Shown here in pieces: positions 6,889-15,497 of a stretch of DNA of 28,702 nt. The position numbers were made by a program, and so were the translations under genes. The notes beneath the pieces are model-generated. The model was not told the DNA's origin. It was given only the letters and a program-made list of their open reading frames with translations, and did no database searches. Source of the DNA: a virus; the IMG/VR virus record IMGVR_UViG_3300030060_001008, positions 1 to 28,702 of that record. One strand, written 5' to 3'. Within the stretch, counting starts at the first letter, position 1. Every line of letters starts with the position of its first letter.

Positions 6889-6986
6889 CTAAATTAAAGT
6901 TGCATCAATGTTTGTATATGTTATCATTTGAAAAGGACAAAGCAAAAGTTGAAGAAAGTATTTTAAAAAGAAATGCAAAAGGATAA
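6726..6986 (+). CDS. Tail assembly chaperone C-terminal part (T-type, -1 frame)
   Basis: The frame overlaps the 6244 gene by 163 bases and has no ATG at its 5' end; only TTG at 6726 could start it alone, inside the T run. It contains FIKKWGWYQSIYGLSKGDI and LHQCLYMLSFEKDKAKVEE, a tryptophan-rich helical pattern that I associate with C-terminal parts of phage tail chaperones. It is therefore best read as a -1 frameshift extension of the upstream gene rather than an independent gene. The end overlaps the next ATG (6973) by 14 bases. Read as GT-like, it would recruit the tape measure protein during tail assembly. Confidence 0.65.
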   Translation: MEFKKRIIETYSELFTESARSEFASTSDSFIKKWGWYQSIYGLSKGDIRNISEVTKLKLHQCLYMLSFEKDKAKVEESILKRNAKG

Positions 6987-7239
6987 AATAATAGAAGAAC
7001 TAATAGAAAGGAAACTATTCTTAGAAGATGATGTAATTGTTCTTGCAGATGGTTATGAAGATGCCATGATTGGTGTTACTGCTACAAAACCATTAAGAGT
7101 AATATATGACTTTTGGAAATGTTTAGACATTACTATAAAAGATGAAAATATGAGTTTTGATGATGCATTAGATTTTTTAAATGAATTTATAGAAGAAGAT
7201 ATGGGCGGACATTCTCCCTTATACATAAAAAATATATAG
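6973..7239 (+). CDS. Hypothetical protein in tail gene block
   Basis: The 88-residue acidic protein (MQKDKIIEELIERKLFLEDD at the start, FLNEFIEEDMGGHSPLY near the end) is helical by composition and has no recognised domain, signal peptide or membrane segment. It overlaps the frameshifted chaperone frame by 14 bases and ends one base before the next ATG, so it is part of the same translation-coupled block. Its place between a chaperone-like gene and tail completion genes suggests a virion assembly role; nothing in the sequence confirms that. Confidence 0.75.
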   Translation: MQKDKIIEELIERKLFLEDDVIVLADGYEDAMIGVTATKPLRVIYDFWKCLDITIKDENMSFDDALDFLNEFIEEDMGGHSPLYIKNI

Positions 7240-7240
7240 T

Positions 7241-7696
7241 ATGAATAGTTTTTACAGAGTAATAGACAATATTAAAAATGCAATAAGTGCTGAACCATTT
7301 AATCATCAGGTTACATTTGGAGATATAGCAGACATTGATTTGCAAAAACAAAGCTTATACCCATTGTGCCATATAATGGTTAATAATGCAACTATTACTA
7401 ATAACATAGTTCAGCAGAACATGACAATATTTTTAATGGATTTAGTAGATGTAAGCAACTCAGAAGATGCAAGTTTATTTTTAGGTAATGACAATAGGCA
7501 AGACATACTAAATACTCAATTAGCATTAGGCACAAGAATAATGAGAGTATTACAAAAGGCAGATGCATATAGAGATGAATTTGAAATTGTAGGTGATGCA
7601 ACTTGTGAACCATTTACAGAAAGATTTGAAAACATGTTAGCTGGCTGGGCAATAACATTTACTATTAACACTTATACAGATATGACTTATTGCTAA
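7241..7696 (+). CDS. Putative tail terminator / tail completion protein
   Basis: The 151-residue protein has SFYRVIDNIKNAISAEPFN at the N-terminus, a hydrophobic strand MTIFLMDLVDVS in the middle, and ENMLAGWAITFTINTY near the C-terminus. This pattern, a short helix then beta-rich core ending in a W-x-I-x-F-x-I strand, resembles the minor tail or tail-terminator proteins that lie beside HK97-gp10-like genes. Its stop TAA shares an A with the next ATG (7696). The assignment rests on order and pattern, not a diagnostic motif. Confidence 0.5.
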   Translation: MNSFYRVIDNIKNAISAEPFNHQVTFGDIADIDLQKQSLYPLCHIMVNNATITNNIVQQNMTIFLMDLVDVSNSEDASLFLGNDNRQDILNTQLALGTRIMRVLQKADAYRDEFEIVGDATCEPFTERFENMLAGWAITFTINTYTDMTYC

Positions 7697-8190
7697 TGAA
7701 AAATTTTGAAGAAGCATTAAAGAAGTATGCCGAATACGTCATAAAAAAAGCTAAAGAGAATTTAGCTAAGGGAGGCAAATATGGCTCACAAGATAAAACT
7801 GGTGCTTTATCAAATAGTTTAAGTTATAATATTAATAAAGGAAAGGTTTCATTTTTAGCTGAGAATTATGGAGTGTTTCAGGATCAAGGTGTAAAAGGTG
7901 CAAAGTCAACATATCCTGAAAGTAGGACATCACCATTTAAGTACACTAATAAAATGCCACCAAGCAATGTATTTGATAAATGGAGCATTAGAAGTGGAAT
8001 AGCACCAAGAGATAAAAAGGGAAGGTTTATAAAAAGGAAATCATTAAACTTTTTAATAGCCAGAAGCATATATAAAAAAGGAATTAGGGCAACTATGTTT
8101 TTTACTAAACCATTTGAAGAAGCATTTCCATTATTTGAAGATGAAATATTAGAAGGGTTTTTAGAAGATAATTTAAATTTAGAAGAATGA
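7696..8190 (+). CDS. HK97 gp10-like head-tail joining / tail completion protein
   Basis: The 164-residue protein begins MKNFEEALKKYAEYVIKKAK and continues through GALSNSLSYNI and ENYGVFQDQGVKGAKSTYPE, the short amphipathic helix plus 'tyrosine, valine, glutamine, G' region typical of HK97 gp10-like proteins, which finish the tail end that meets the head. A TTG two codons upstream (7690) is less likely than ATG 7696, which forms a TAATG overlap with the preceding stop. The middle contains the basic segment RDKKGRFIKRKS. The stop overlaps the next ATG (8187). Confidence 0.7.
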   Translation: MKNFEEALKKYAEYVIKKAKENLAKGGKYGSQDKTGALSNSLSYNINKGKVSFLAENYGVFQDQGVKGAKSTYPESRTSPFKYTNKMPPSNVFDKWSIRSGIAPRDKKGRFIKRKSLNFLIARSIYKKGIRATMFFTKPFEEAFPLFEDEILEGFLEDNLNLEE

Positions 8191-9221
8191 GTACAAGAAT
8201 ACAAACAAGGTCACCATATTATATAAGACCAGCAAATGTAACTGGATTGACATCAACACAATTAAAGCTATATATTTTTAGTGGTGTGATTGGAGATAAG
8301 CCAGCTTCACCACAATATACACTTACTAAGAAACCTATCAATAGTGAAACAAGTGTAACATTTGAAATAAGTGAATTAATACAAGATTACTTTTCTCATG
8401 CTTTTACTGGTTCATATTCTGGTGCTGGATCAACTCTATGGGTAATTGCTGATTTTCAATATACAACAGCAAGTGCAGTAACAACTTCATCAAGTACATT
8501 TTTAGCATTTGATTCATTTAGTGAGTTTAAGAATGGTGCAAACTATCTTTTAAATTTAGATGATTTAGTAACTGCAAGTTATATGCAATATAATAAAGGA
8601 ACTACAATAGTATTGCCAATAAATGCTGAATCAGCAACTAATGTAACATTCAAATTAAATGGCTCTAATGTTCAAACAACTGCAATAACAGACAATGGAA
8701 ACACTAATCAAAAAATCCAATATATTACTTATTCTGGTACTGCTGATAGAATTGATATTGCTGGGAATGTAGGTGACACAATTATAACACTTGAAGAAGT
8801 AGAAGAATGCAAATACACACCTATTAAAATAACATTCATAAATAAGAATGGAGCATTGCAAGATTTATGGTTCTTTAAAAAGTCATTAGAAAACATGAAT
8901 GTAACTAAAAGTGAATTTAATAGGAATTTATTAGATAGAGTTAATGTAAGCTATACAACAACTGAAGCTTCTAAAAGAACATATGATATAAATGCAAATG
9001 AATCAATAAGCATTAATTCAGGTTTTGTTGATGAAGCCATGAATCCAACATTTGAAGAATTATTAGTTAGCAATTTAGTATGGATGACAAAAGACAGTAC
9101 AGTATTTCCAATGAAGGTTGCTGATAGTTCACTAAGTTTTAAAACAAGTTTAAATGATAAATTAATAAACTATGCTATCAATTTTGAATATGCATTTGAT
9201 TTAATTAATAACGTACATTAA
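8187..9221 (+). CDS. Virion structural protein, tail-tip or baseplate candidate
   Basis: I do not recognise a named family. The 344-residue protein is rich in serine, threonine and asparagine with alternating hydrophobic residues, as in beta-structured virion proteins. It begins MSTRIQTRSPYYIRPANVTG and contains FEISELIQDYFSHAF (about 55-69) and KITFINKNGALQDLWFFKKS in the second half. The overlap of the stop with the next ATG, and the position between tail completion and tape measure genes, point to the tail tip. The reading as a distal tail or baseplate component is inference. Confidence 0.6.
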   Translation: MSTRIQTRSPYYIRPANVTGLTSTQLKLYIFSGVIGDKPASPQYTLTKKPINSETSVTFEISELIQDYFSHAFTGSYSGAGSTLWVIADFQYTTASAVTTSSSTFLAFDSFSEFKNGANYLLNLDDLVTASYMQYNKGTTIVLPINAESATNVTFKLNGSNVQTTAITDNGNTNQKIQYITYSGTADRIDIAGNVGDTIITLEEVEECKYTPIKITFINKNGALQDLWFFKKSLENMNVTKSEFNRNLLDRVNVSYTTTEASKRTYDINANESISINSGFVDEAMNPTFEELLVSNLVWMTKDSTVFPMKVADSSLSFKTSLNDKLINYAINFEYAFDLINNVH

Positions 9222-11437
9222 TGCAAGAATTAATATTATATATCAGGCCACAATTTAGAAACAATGTCACGCAAGATTATGTGAAGGTAGACATGTTTAG
9301 TGATGAAAATGTAACATTAACACAAGTGATTCAAGATGTAAGAGATATTGATAAAGTGTTTACAGATTTTTCACAAACTTTTAGTTTACCAGCATCACAA
9401 ATTAATAATAAACTATTTCAACATTGGTACAATCCTGACATAGATGGATTTGATAGCAATATACAAAGTGAAGCAATCATTGAACTAAATTACCAACCTT
9501 TTAAAAGTGGCAAAATACAACTTCAAGAAGTTAAAATGAAGAACAATAAGCCAAGTGTTTACAAGGTTACTTTTTTTGGTAAAACAGTTTCATTGAATAA
9601 TACATTTGGTGAAGACCAGTTAGATAATTTAGCTTGGTTAAATAATTTTACTTTTGAAAATTCACCAGCAAATGTTGAAGCTGGTTTAAATTTAGGTTTA
9701 GATTTTACTGTTGATTCTGTTTCATATACTGATGCAATTATACACCCATTAATTTCAAGGCAACAAAGATATATTTTAAATTCAGGTGGGAATAATACTG
9801 ATGCTGGAAATATATCAGCAGCTAATACAGTAAATAATGACCAAAGGGGTGTAATGCCAGAAGATTTAAAACCAGCTATAAAAGCAAGTTTAATAATTAA
9901 GGCAATAGAAGAACAATATGGAATTACTTTTAAATCAAGTGAATTTTTTGATTCAACTGCATTTAGTAATTTGTATTTATGGTTAAATAGAAAAGTTGGC
10001 AAATATTCTTTTGATTATGATTTAATTGTTGATACTACTTTTACTTGTAGTGATACTGCATTTCCATCTTCATGCACATTTTTTAATTCTACTTCAGCTG
10101 CTTTATTTGATAACGGTAAATGGAAAATAGAGAACACTCAATCACCTTTAAATTTAAATGATTTTAATTATATTACTAAAGTTACACCTACTGCTACATA
10201 TGCTTCTACAAGTTATACAGTAGAAGTTGTTGATTCATTAACTGATAATGTATTAGGAACTTTAACTGGTATTGGAACTAACACTTTGACAGTTGCAGTA
10301 GATACAGTTCAAAGCCCATTTTCACTAAATCCTTTACCTATTGGTGCTAAAAAAGAATTAATCACAAGGGTAGTTTCTGCATCAAATTTTGAATTTGAAT
10401 CTGAAATAACAGTTCAATTAATTGATGGTTTTATAACTGGGGGTGGTTCAGGTACAATTTATAAATCAGTTTATACATCAGTAAGTTCAACACTTGCAAC
10501 AACATCTGGTTTACTATTGCCAACGCAAGAAATACCAGAAATGAAAATAATTGATTTTTTGAAAGGTTTATTTAAGCAATTTAATTTGACTGCATTTCTA
10601 AATGATAGTAATGAAATAGTAGTAAAAACATTAGATGATTTTTATGGTGATTCAACTACTACTCATGATATTAGCCAATATGTTAAAACAGATGAAAATA
10701 CAGTAAGTGAAGCGCTTCCGTTTTCAGATATAAATTTTAGTTATCCAGAACCTAATACTAAACTTGCGCAAGCATATAGCAATATACACAACAGAAAGTA
10801 TGGTTCTTTAGATTATATTTCTGATGCAAGTAAAAGAAATCAATATAAAGTTGACTCACCGTTTGGGCATATACTTTATGAAAGGTTATTAAATTTGGTT
10901 AATGGCCTTTCTTCTGATGTTCAATATGGTTTGACTGTAAATGAATCAGATAATGAAGTATTAACAAAACCATTATTATTTTATGGAGTTTATCAAACTA
11001 CAATAGCTGCTTCATCTGCTATTAATTATTTGCCATCAACAAGGCCTGATGATGGGGGTTTAGCACCATCAGCTACACCAGTTTCAATGAGAGATTATTG
11101 GATGCCTCACAACGCAAATGAATTAGGAACTGCATCTACTGCACCAGCATTTAATTTAAACTTTGGTAGTGAGATTAATAGTTACACATTAACTGATTAT
11201 GGTGGTGATAATAATTCTTTATTTCAAAAGTTTTATCAAAATTATATTACAAGAGTATTTAACACAAGAACAAGAATATTTAAATACAAAGCCATATTAC
11301 CATTAAAGTTTTTATTGACTTATTCATTAGCTGATAAAGTGTTTGTAAATGGAAGATCATTTACTATAAATAAAATAACAACTAAACTACAAACTGGAGA
11401 ATCATCACTTGAATTATTAAATGAACCAACATCATGA
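9221..11437 (+). CDS. Large tail-tip / baseplate-like structural protein
   Basis: The 738-residue protein has an N-terminal region with DVRDIDKVFTDFSQTFSLPA (about 41-60) and FKSGKIQLQEVKMKNN, followed by long beta-rich, asparagine- and threonine-rich stretches. The pattern (a strain-tolerant N-terminal module that sits on the tail, then a variable body) suits a tail-tip or baseplate hub protein of Bacteroidetes siphophages. LPTQEIPEMKIIDFLKGLFK, around residue 430, resembles the segment before a helix in hub proteins, but I cannot assign an enzyme activity. The start forms a TAATG overlap with the preceding gene and the stop an ATGA overlap with a small gene. Confidence 0.6.
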   Translation: MQELILYIRPQFRNNVTQDYVKVDMFSDENVTLTQVIQDVRDIDKVFTDFSQTFSLPASQINNKLFQHWYNPDIDGFDSNIQSEAIIELNYQPFKSGKIQLQEVKMKNNKPSVYKVTFFGKTVSLNNTFGEDQLDNLAWLNNFTFENSPANVEAGLNLGLDFTVDSVSYTDAIIHPLISRQQRYILNSGGNNTDAGNISAANTVNNDQRGVMPEDLKPAIKASLIIKAIEEQYGITFKSSEFFDSTAFSNLYLWLNRKVGKYSFDYDLIVDTTFTCSDTAFPSSCTFFNSTSAALFDNGKWKIENTQSPLNLNDFNYITKVTPTATYASTSYTVEVVDSLTDNVLGTLTGIGTNTLTVAVDTVQSPFSLNPLPIGAKKELITRVVSASNFEFESEITVQLIDGFITGGGSGTIYKSVYTSVSSTLATTSGLLLPTQEIPEMKIIDFLKGLFKQFNLTAFLNDSNEIVVKTLDDFYGDSTTTHDISQYVKTDENTVSEALPFSDINFSYPEPNTKLAQAYSNIHNRKYGSLDYISDASKRNQYKVDSPFGHILYERLLNLVNGLSSDVQYGLTVNESDNEVLTKPLLFYGVYQTTIAASSAINYLPSTRPDDGGLAPSATPVSMRDYWMPHNANELGTASTAPAFNLNFGSEINSYTLTDYGGDNNSLFQKFYQNYITRVFNTRTRIFKYKAILPLKFLLTYSLADKVFVNGRSFTINKITTKLQTGESSLELLNEPTS

Positions 11438-11595
11438 AAGAATTAATTGAAGCATTAGAATTTTGCAAGGAAAATAATATATATGATCATAACATAAATA
11501 TTGCATTAGGTAAAAACTTATATGCACAAACTTTTGAAGAAGGTGCAATACAAAAAAAAATAAAAGAATATGAAAACTATCTTAGTAGAAATTGA
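11434..11595 (+). CDS. Small hypothetical protein before the tape measure gene
   Basis: A 53-residue frame, MKELIEALEFCKENNIYDHN at the start, begins at an ATGA overlap with the large tail gene and ends 26 bases inside the tape measure gene. The tight coupling on both sides and the coding-like composition (an N-terminal amphipathic helix) support a real gene. It fills the 132-base space that would otherwise separate the two tail genes. No family is recognised; a small chaperone or tail accessory role is a guess from position. Confidence 0.65.
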   Translation: MKELIEALEFCKENNIYDHNINIALGKNLYAQTFEEGAIQKKIKEYENYLSRN

Positions 11596-13513
11596 TGTAG
11601 AGGGCGCACCACAGGCCATTAAAAATATTAATGACTTAGAAAATGCTATTGGTTCATTAGAAGATGAATTAAAACAAGCCGAATTTGGTAGTGAAGAATT
11701 TAAAAAATTATCAAGGGAATTAACCAAAGCGCAACAACAATTAAAGAATACAGAACTTGCATTAGAATCTTTAGATTCAGAACAAGTTGCAAGTGAGTTT
11801 GGCGCATTGACTGGGGCAGTAGGTGATTTAACTGGTGCATTTGTTTTACTTGGCGGTGAAGATAGCCCAGTATCAGAAGTTGGTGAAAAAATTAGTACTG
11901 CTATTGGTATATCAATGGCATTTAAAGGAGCAATTGAAGGTATCAGTGCTGGTAGAAAATTATTAAACAATGCATTAGCAACATCAAACACATTACAAAA
12001 AATTAATAATACTGTTACTGTTGCTGCTACTGCAATTATGGGTTTATTTAGTAAATCTGTAAAAGCTACATCATTATCATTTAAAGTTTTAAAAGGTGCA
12101 ATAATGGCAACTGGTATTGGCGCTTTAGTTATTGGAATATCTTCAGCAATTAGCGCCATTGGAGATTGGATTAGCGGTACTGGTGATGCTGAAGAAGCAG
12201 CTGAAAAATTTGCAGCAGAAATAGAAGAAACTAACCGAGCATTAGATAAACAAACAAAAGCTTTTCAAAATGTTGGTAGAGAATTAGATAGAAATTTAAA
12301 ACTTCAAGTGGCATTAGCAAAAGCGCAAGGCAAATCAAATAAGGAAATTGCTAAGATGGAAGAAAATACATTGAAGCAAAAAATATTAAACATTAATAAA
12401 GAAATAGCTGCAACAACTAAAATGTATAAACTAAAACTTGAACAAAATAAAGATGCAATTTTGATGGGTTTTACTGAACAACAATTAAGGGAAACAAATG
12501 CAAAAGGAATGGGCGATTTATTTAATAAAGAAGCCGAATTGCAACAACAAAGAAAAGATTTAGCTGCTGACTTAGCAATAATGATTAAAACAAATAATGC
12601 TAATGAAATAAAAGAAGAAAAAAAGAAACAAGAAAAAATAACAGAAGAAGAAAAAAAAGCATCTGATAAAAGAAAAGAAGAAAGAAAGAAAAATAAAGAA
12701 CAAGCAGAAAAAGATGCTAAAGAACAAGCTGAAAAAGAATTACAAAGGCAAAGAGAGCATGAGCAAAATTTAGCAGATATTAGAAATGAATTTTTATTAG
12801 AGTTAGAAGAAGAAACAGAAATATATAGACAAAGTTTTTTAACAGAACAAGAAATAGAGATTGAAGCAGTACAAGATAAATATTTTAGATTAAAAGAATT
12901 AGCAATACAACATGGTGAAGATACTACGCAATTAGAATTAAATGAAGAAAAAGCAAAAGCAGATATAAGAAAAAAGTTTGCTGATGAAGAATTAGCTAAT
13001 CAAAGGCAATTAAATGACCAAAAATTAACAATTGCATCTGATGCTTTAGGTGCTATAAATGGTTTAGTGCAAGCATTTGCAAAAGAAGATGAAGAAAGTG
13101 CAAGAAAAGCATTTAATGTAAATAAAGCAGTAGGAATAGCACAAGCAATAATATCAACTGCTCAAGGTGTAATAAATGCATATGCAAATCCAGTTGATGT
13201 TGCAAGTGGTGTAGCATTTGCCAAGTCAGCAATTATTGCAGCAACTGGAGCAGCGCAAATAGCAGTTATTTCAAAAACAAAATTTGACAGTCCAGAACAA
13301 GCACCAGCACCAGCACCATCAACTGGCATAGGTGGGGGAACTGGAGCAACAACGCAACCGCCAGCATTTAATGTAGTAGGCCAATCAGGATTTAATCAAA
13401 TAGCAACCGCATTAGGCCAAGGTCAACCGCCTATACAAGCATTTGTAGTATCACAAGATGTAACAACTGCACAACAATTAGATAATGCAATAATACAAAC
13501 CGCAACTTTTTAA
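11570..13513 (+). CDS. Tail tape measure protein
   Basis: The 647-residue protein starts MKTILVEIDVEGAPQAIKNI, the usual N-terminus of tape measure proteins, then has heptad-rich helices (IGSLEDELKQAEFGSEEFKK). A hydrophobic, glycine- and alanine-rich segment lies at about residues 170-200 (ATGIGALVIGISSAISAIGD), the membrane-insertion part. A long charged coiled coil rich in K, E and Q follows at 340-500, then a second alanine-rich region. The C-terminus is proline- and glutamine-rich. If tail length scales at about 0.15 nm per residue, as is known for siphophages, the tail would be near 95-100 nm. Confidence 0.88.
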   Translation: MKTILVEIDVEGAPQAIKNINDLENAIGSLEDELKQAEFGSEEFKKLSRELTKAQQQLKNTELALESLDSEQVASEFGALTGAVGDLTGAFVLLGGEDSPVSEVGEKISTAIGISMAFKGAIEGISAGRKLLNNALATSNTLQKINNTVTVAATAIMGLFSKSVKATSLSFKVLKGAIMATGIGALVIGISSAISAIGDWISGTGDAEEAAEKFAAEIEETNRALDKQTKAFQNVGRELDRNLKLQVALAKAQGKSNKEIAKMEENTLKQKILNINKEIAATTKMYKLKLEQNKDAILMGFTEQQLRETNAKGMGDLFNKEAELQQQRKDLAADLAIMIKTNNANEIKEEKKKQEKITEEEKKASDKRKEERKKNKEQAEKDAKEQAEKELQRQREHEQNLADIRNEFLLELEEETEIYRQSFLTEQEIEIEAVQDKYFRLKELAIQHGEDTTQLELNEEKAKADIRKKFADEELANQRQLNDQKLTIASDALGAINGLVQAFAKEDEESARKAFNVNKAVGIAQAIISTAQGVINAYANPVDVASGVAFAKSAIIAATGAAQIAVISKTKFDSPEQAPAPAPSTGIGGGTGATTQPPAFNVVGQSGFNQIATALGQGQPPIQAFVVSQDVTTAQQLDNAIIQTATF

Positions 13514-13525
13514 AAACAAAACAAA

Positions 13526-14617
13526 ATGGAAATAATAGAACTTTTATTAGATGAAGAAAATGAAACTGCTGGAATAGACGCAATAAGTATTGTATCATCA
13601 CCAGCCATTGAATCAGATTTTATAAAACTAAAATCACAAGAAATCAAATTTGCAAAAGTAGATGATGAGAAGCGGATCTTAATGGGCGCTGCTTTAATAC
13701 CAAATAAACCTATATATAGAAAGGATGAAAAGAAAGAATACTATGTATATTTTTCTGCTGATACAGTACGTAAAGCAAGTGAGTTATTCTTTATGAATGG
13801 AAATCAAAACAATGCAACCTTAGAACACAATATGAACTTAAACGGTTTAACAGTTGTTGAATCATGGATAGTAGAAGGTGATCAAGATAAAAGCAAAATC
13901 TATGGCCTTGATGTTCCAGTAGGCACATGGATGGTTTCAATGAAAGTAAACAATGATGAAATCTGGAATGAATATGTAAAAACAGATAAAGTAAAAGGAT
14001 TTTCAATTGAAGGGTATTTTGCAGACAAAGCAAACATAAAAGCAAGTGTAGAAGATGTTGCTGAAAAAGAAGCAGAAGAAAAAATAGAAAAAATTAGAAA
14101 CCTATTTAAAAAAAAAGTTGAATTAGAAACTTACAATGATTATCCTGATGCAGTTAGTAATAATGCTAAAAGGGGAATAGAACTAAATAAAAAAGTAAAT
14201 AATAAATGTGCTACACAAGTTGGCAAAGTAAGGGCACAACAATTAGCAGATAAAAAAAATATAAGTGTAGACACTATTAAAAGAATGTATAGCTATCTAA
14301 GTAGGGCAGAAACATATTATGATGAAAGTGATACTAAAGCATGTGGAACAATATCTTATTTATTGTGGGGCGGTAAAGCTGGTTTAAGGTGGTCATTAAG
14401 TAAATTAAAAGAACTTGATGAAGTTAATTTAGCATCAATGGTTATTGATGAAGATTATGCAGTAATAGATGATAGATTAGCTTATAGCACACAAGCCAAA
14501 GCAGAAGAAATGGCAATCAATATTGGGTGTTCTGGATTCCACACACATATATACCAAGATTTAGAGGGCAATGAAAAAACATGGTACATGCCATGTGAAA
14601 AACATATAAATAAATAA
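13526..14617 (+). CDS. XkdF-like prohead protease with fused C-terminal domains
   Basis: The 363-residue protein has three parts. Residues 1-170 match the XkdF-type serine protease family (Peptidase_S78_2-like): DAISIVSSPAIESDF, GAALIPNKPIYRKD, ATLEHN and VVESWIVEGD, then VPVGTWMVSMKVNNDEIW and VKGFSIEGYF. Residues about 200-300 hold a helical domain, YNDYPDAVSNNAKRGIELNK to LLWGGKAGLRWSLSKL, which occurs in other phages beside capsid or portal proteins. Residues about 330-363 have a cysteine/histidine cluster, GCSGFHTHIYQ and WYMPCEKH, that might bind zinc. It should mature the scaffold and capsid. It lies 8 bases before a small cysteine-rich gene. The catalytic residues are not identifiable with certainty by eye. 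Confidence 0.8.
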   Translation: MEIIELLLDEENETAGIDAISIVSSPAIESDFIKLKSQEIKFAKVDDEKRILMGAALIPNKPIYRKDEKKEYYVYFSADTVRKASELFFMNGNQNNATLEHNMNLNGLTVVESWIVEGDQDKSKIYGLDVPVGTWMVSMKVNNDEIWNEYVKTDKVKGFSIEGYFADKANIKASVEDVAEKEAEEKIEKIRNLFKKKVELETYNDYPDAVSNNAKRGIELNKKVNNKCATQVGKVRAQQLADKKNISVDTIKRMYSYLSRAETYYDESDTKACGTISYLLWGGKAGLRWSLSKLKELDEVNLASMVIDEDYAVIDDRLAYSTQAKAEEMAINIGCSGFHTHIYQDLEGNEKTWYMPCEKHINK

Positions 14618-14619
14618 AA

Positions 14620-14766
14620 ATGGGAAATAAACTAACAGACGGAGAAAAAAGTAGAACCTCACCAAAGGGCGGTAAAAGGGGTTGTTTATGTAAAGACAAT
14701 ACATATAGTGTTAAATGTTGTGATGGATCATTAAGGGCGCAAGGAATAGGCAAAACACAAGCATAA
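14620..14766 (+). CDS. Small cysteine-rich conserved phage protein
   Basis: The 48-residue product starts MGNKLTDGEKSRTSPKGGKR and contains GCLCKDNTYSVKCCDGSLRA followed by QGIG. The pattern CxC, seven or eight residues, CC, with QGIG at the end, matches a small family I associate with virion gene blocks of Bacteroidetes phages. The two cysteine pairs suggest a metal site or disulfide staple. The ATG is two bases after the protease stop with an A-rich leader. Its place between protease and scaffold suggests a minor head component. Confidence 0.75.
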   Translation: MGNKLTDGEKSRTSPKGGKRGCLCKDNTYSVKCCDGSLRAQGIGKTQA

Positions 14767-14800
14767 AAACAAGCATAATTAAAAAAAAATAAAAAAAAGG

Positions 14801-14839
14801 TATAACAAGTTGAAAAAAAAAACATTTATATAGTATGAA
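14801..14839 (+). promoter_or_regulatory. Promoter-like 39-base repeat, copy B
   Basis: Matches 6110-6148 at 35 of 39 positions, with the start codon of the scaffold gene (14835) at the same offset. TTG at 14810-14812 is followed by ten A's and CATTTATATA. It stands in a 68-base gap before the scaffold and capsid genes, whose products are needed in large amounts, and two hairpin terminators follow downstream. A phage-specific late promoter is the likely reading. The host-type TANNTTTG element is missing. Confidence 0.65.
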
Positions 14840-15485
14840 AGCAAATGACATGTTAAATAAAATTAAAACCATTATTGGTGGAATTGAACTAACTGAAGAA
14901 GTTAGAGAAGTTGAATTAGCTGAAATGAAACTACAAAATGGCACAGTAGTAGAAGCAGAAGAATTTAAAAAAGGGGAAGCTATATTCATTAAATCAGATG
15001 ATGAAAGAATTGCAATGCCAGTTGGAGAGTATGTTCTTGAAGATGGTAAGCTTTTAGTAGTTGAAGAAGAAGGAATTATAGCAGACATGAGAGACGTGTC
15101 TGATGATGTACCCGCAAAAGAAGAAGATATGAAAGAAGATATCAAAGAAGAAATGGCTGAAGAAGCAGCTGTTTATGATTGGGAAGGAATGGAAAAAAGA
15201 ATCAAGAACCTTGAAGATGCCATTGCTGACCTTAAAAAAGATAAAGTTGATGCACCTGAAGATGTAGAAGCAACAGAAGAACTTTCTGAAGAAACAAATG
15301 AAGAAGTTAAATCTGAATTATCTAAAGAAGAAATTAAAGAAAATGTAGATGTAGAACTTTCAGCTGAAGTTGCTGAACCAGTAAAACACAATCCAGAAGC
15401 TTCAAATGAAAGTAAGTTTACATTGAATAAAACTAATTATCCTAAGACATTACAACAAAGGATATATGACAAATTAAATAACTAA
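14835..15485 (+). CDS. Capsid scaffolding protein
   Basis: The 216-residue protein is strongly acidic and helical: EEVREVELAEMKLQNGTVVE near the start, then a coiled-coil stretch (WEGMEKRIKNLEDAIADLKK, about 116-135), a glutamate- and valine-rich middle, and a C-terminal NYPKTLQQRIYDKLNN, a short helix of the kind that contacts capsid protein. Acidic, coiled-coil proteins placed just before the capsid gene are typical scaffolds, here cleaved or expelled with help from the XkdF-like protease. The start lies at the end of the 39-base repeat. It ends 12 bases before the capsid gene, with an A-rich leader. Confidence 0.82.
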   Translation: MKANDMLNKIKTIIGGIELTEEVREVELAEMKLQNGTVVEAEEFKKGEAIFIKSDDERIAMPVGEYVLEDGKLLVVEEEGIIADMRDVSDDVPAKEEDMKEDIKEEMAEEAAVYDWEGMEKRIKNLEDAIADLKKDKVDAPEDVEATEELSEETNEEVKSELSKEEIKENVDVELSAEVAEPVKHNPEASNESKFTLNKTNYPKTLQQRIYDKLNN

Positions 15486-15497
15486 AAACAAATAAAA

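Noticed and set aside
11518-12159. Minus-strand frame of 213 codons with hydrophobic stretches opposite the tape measure gene
   Set aside because: Its composition reflects the alanine- and lysine-rich tape measure coding strand, and there is no promoter, leader or neighbour on that strand.
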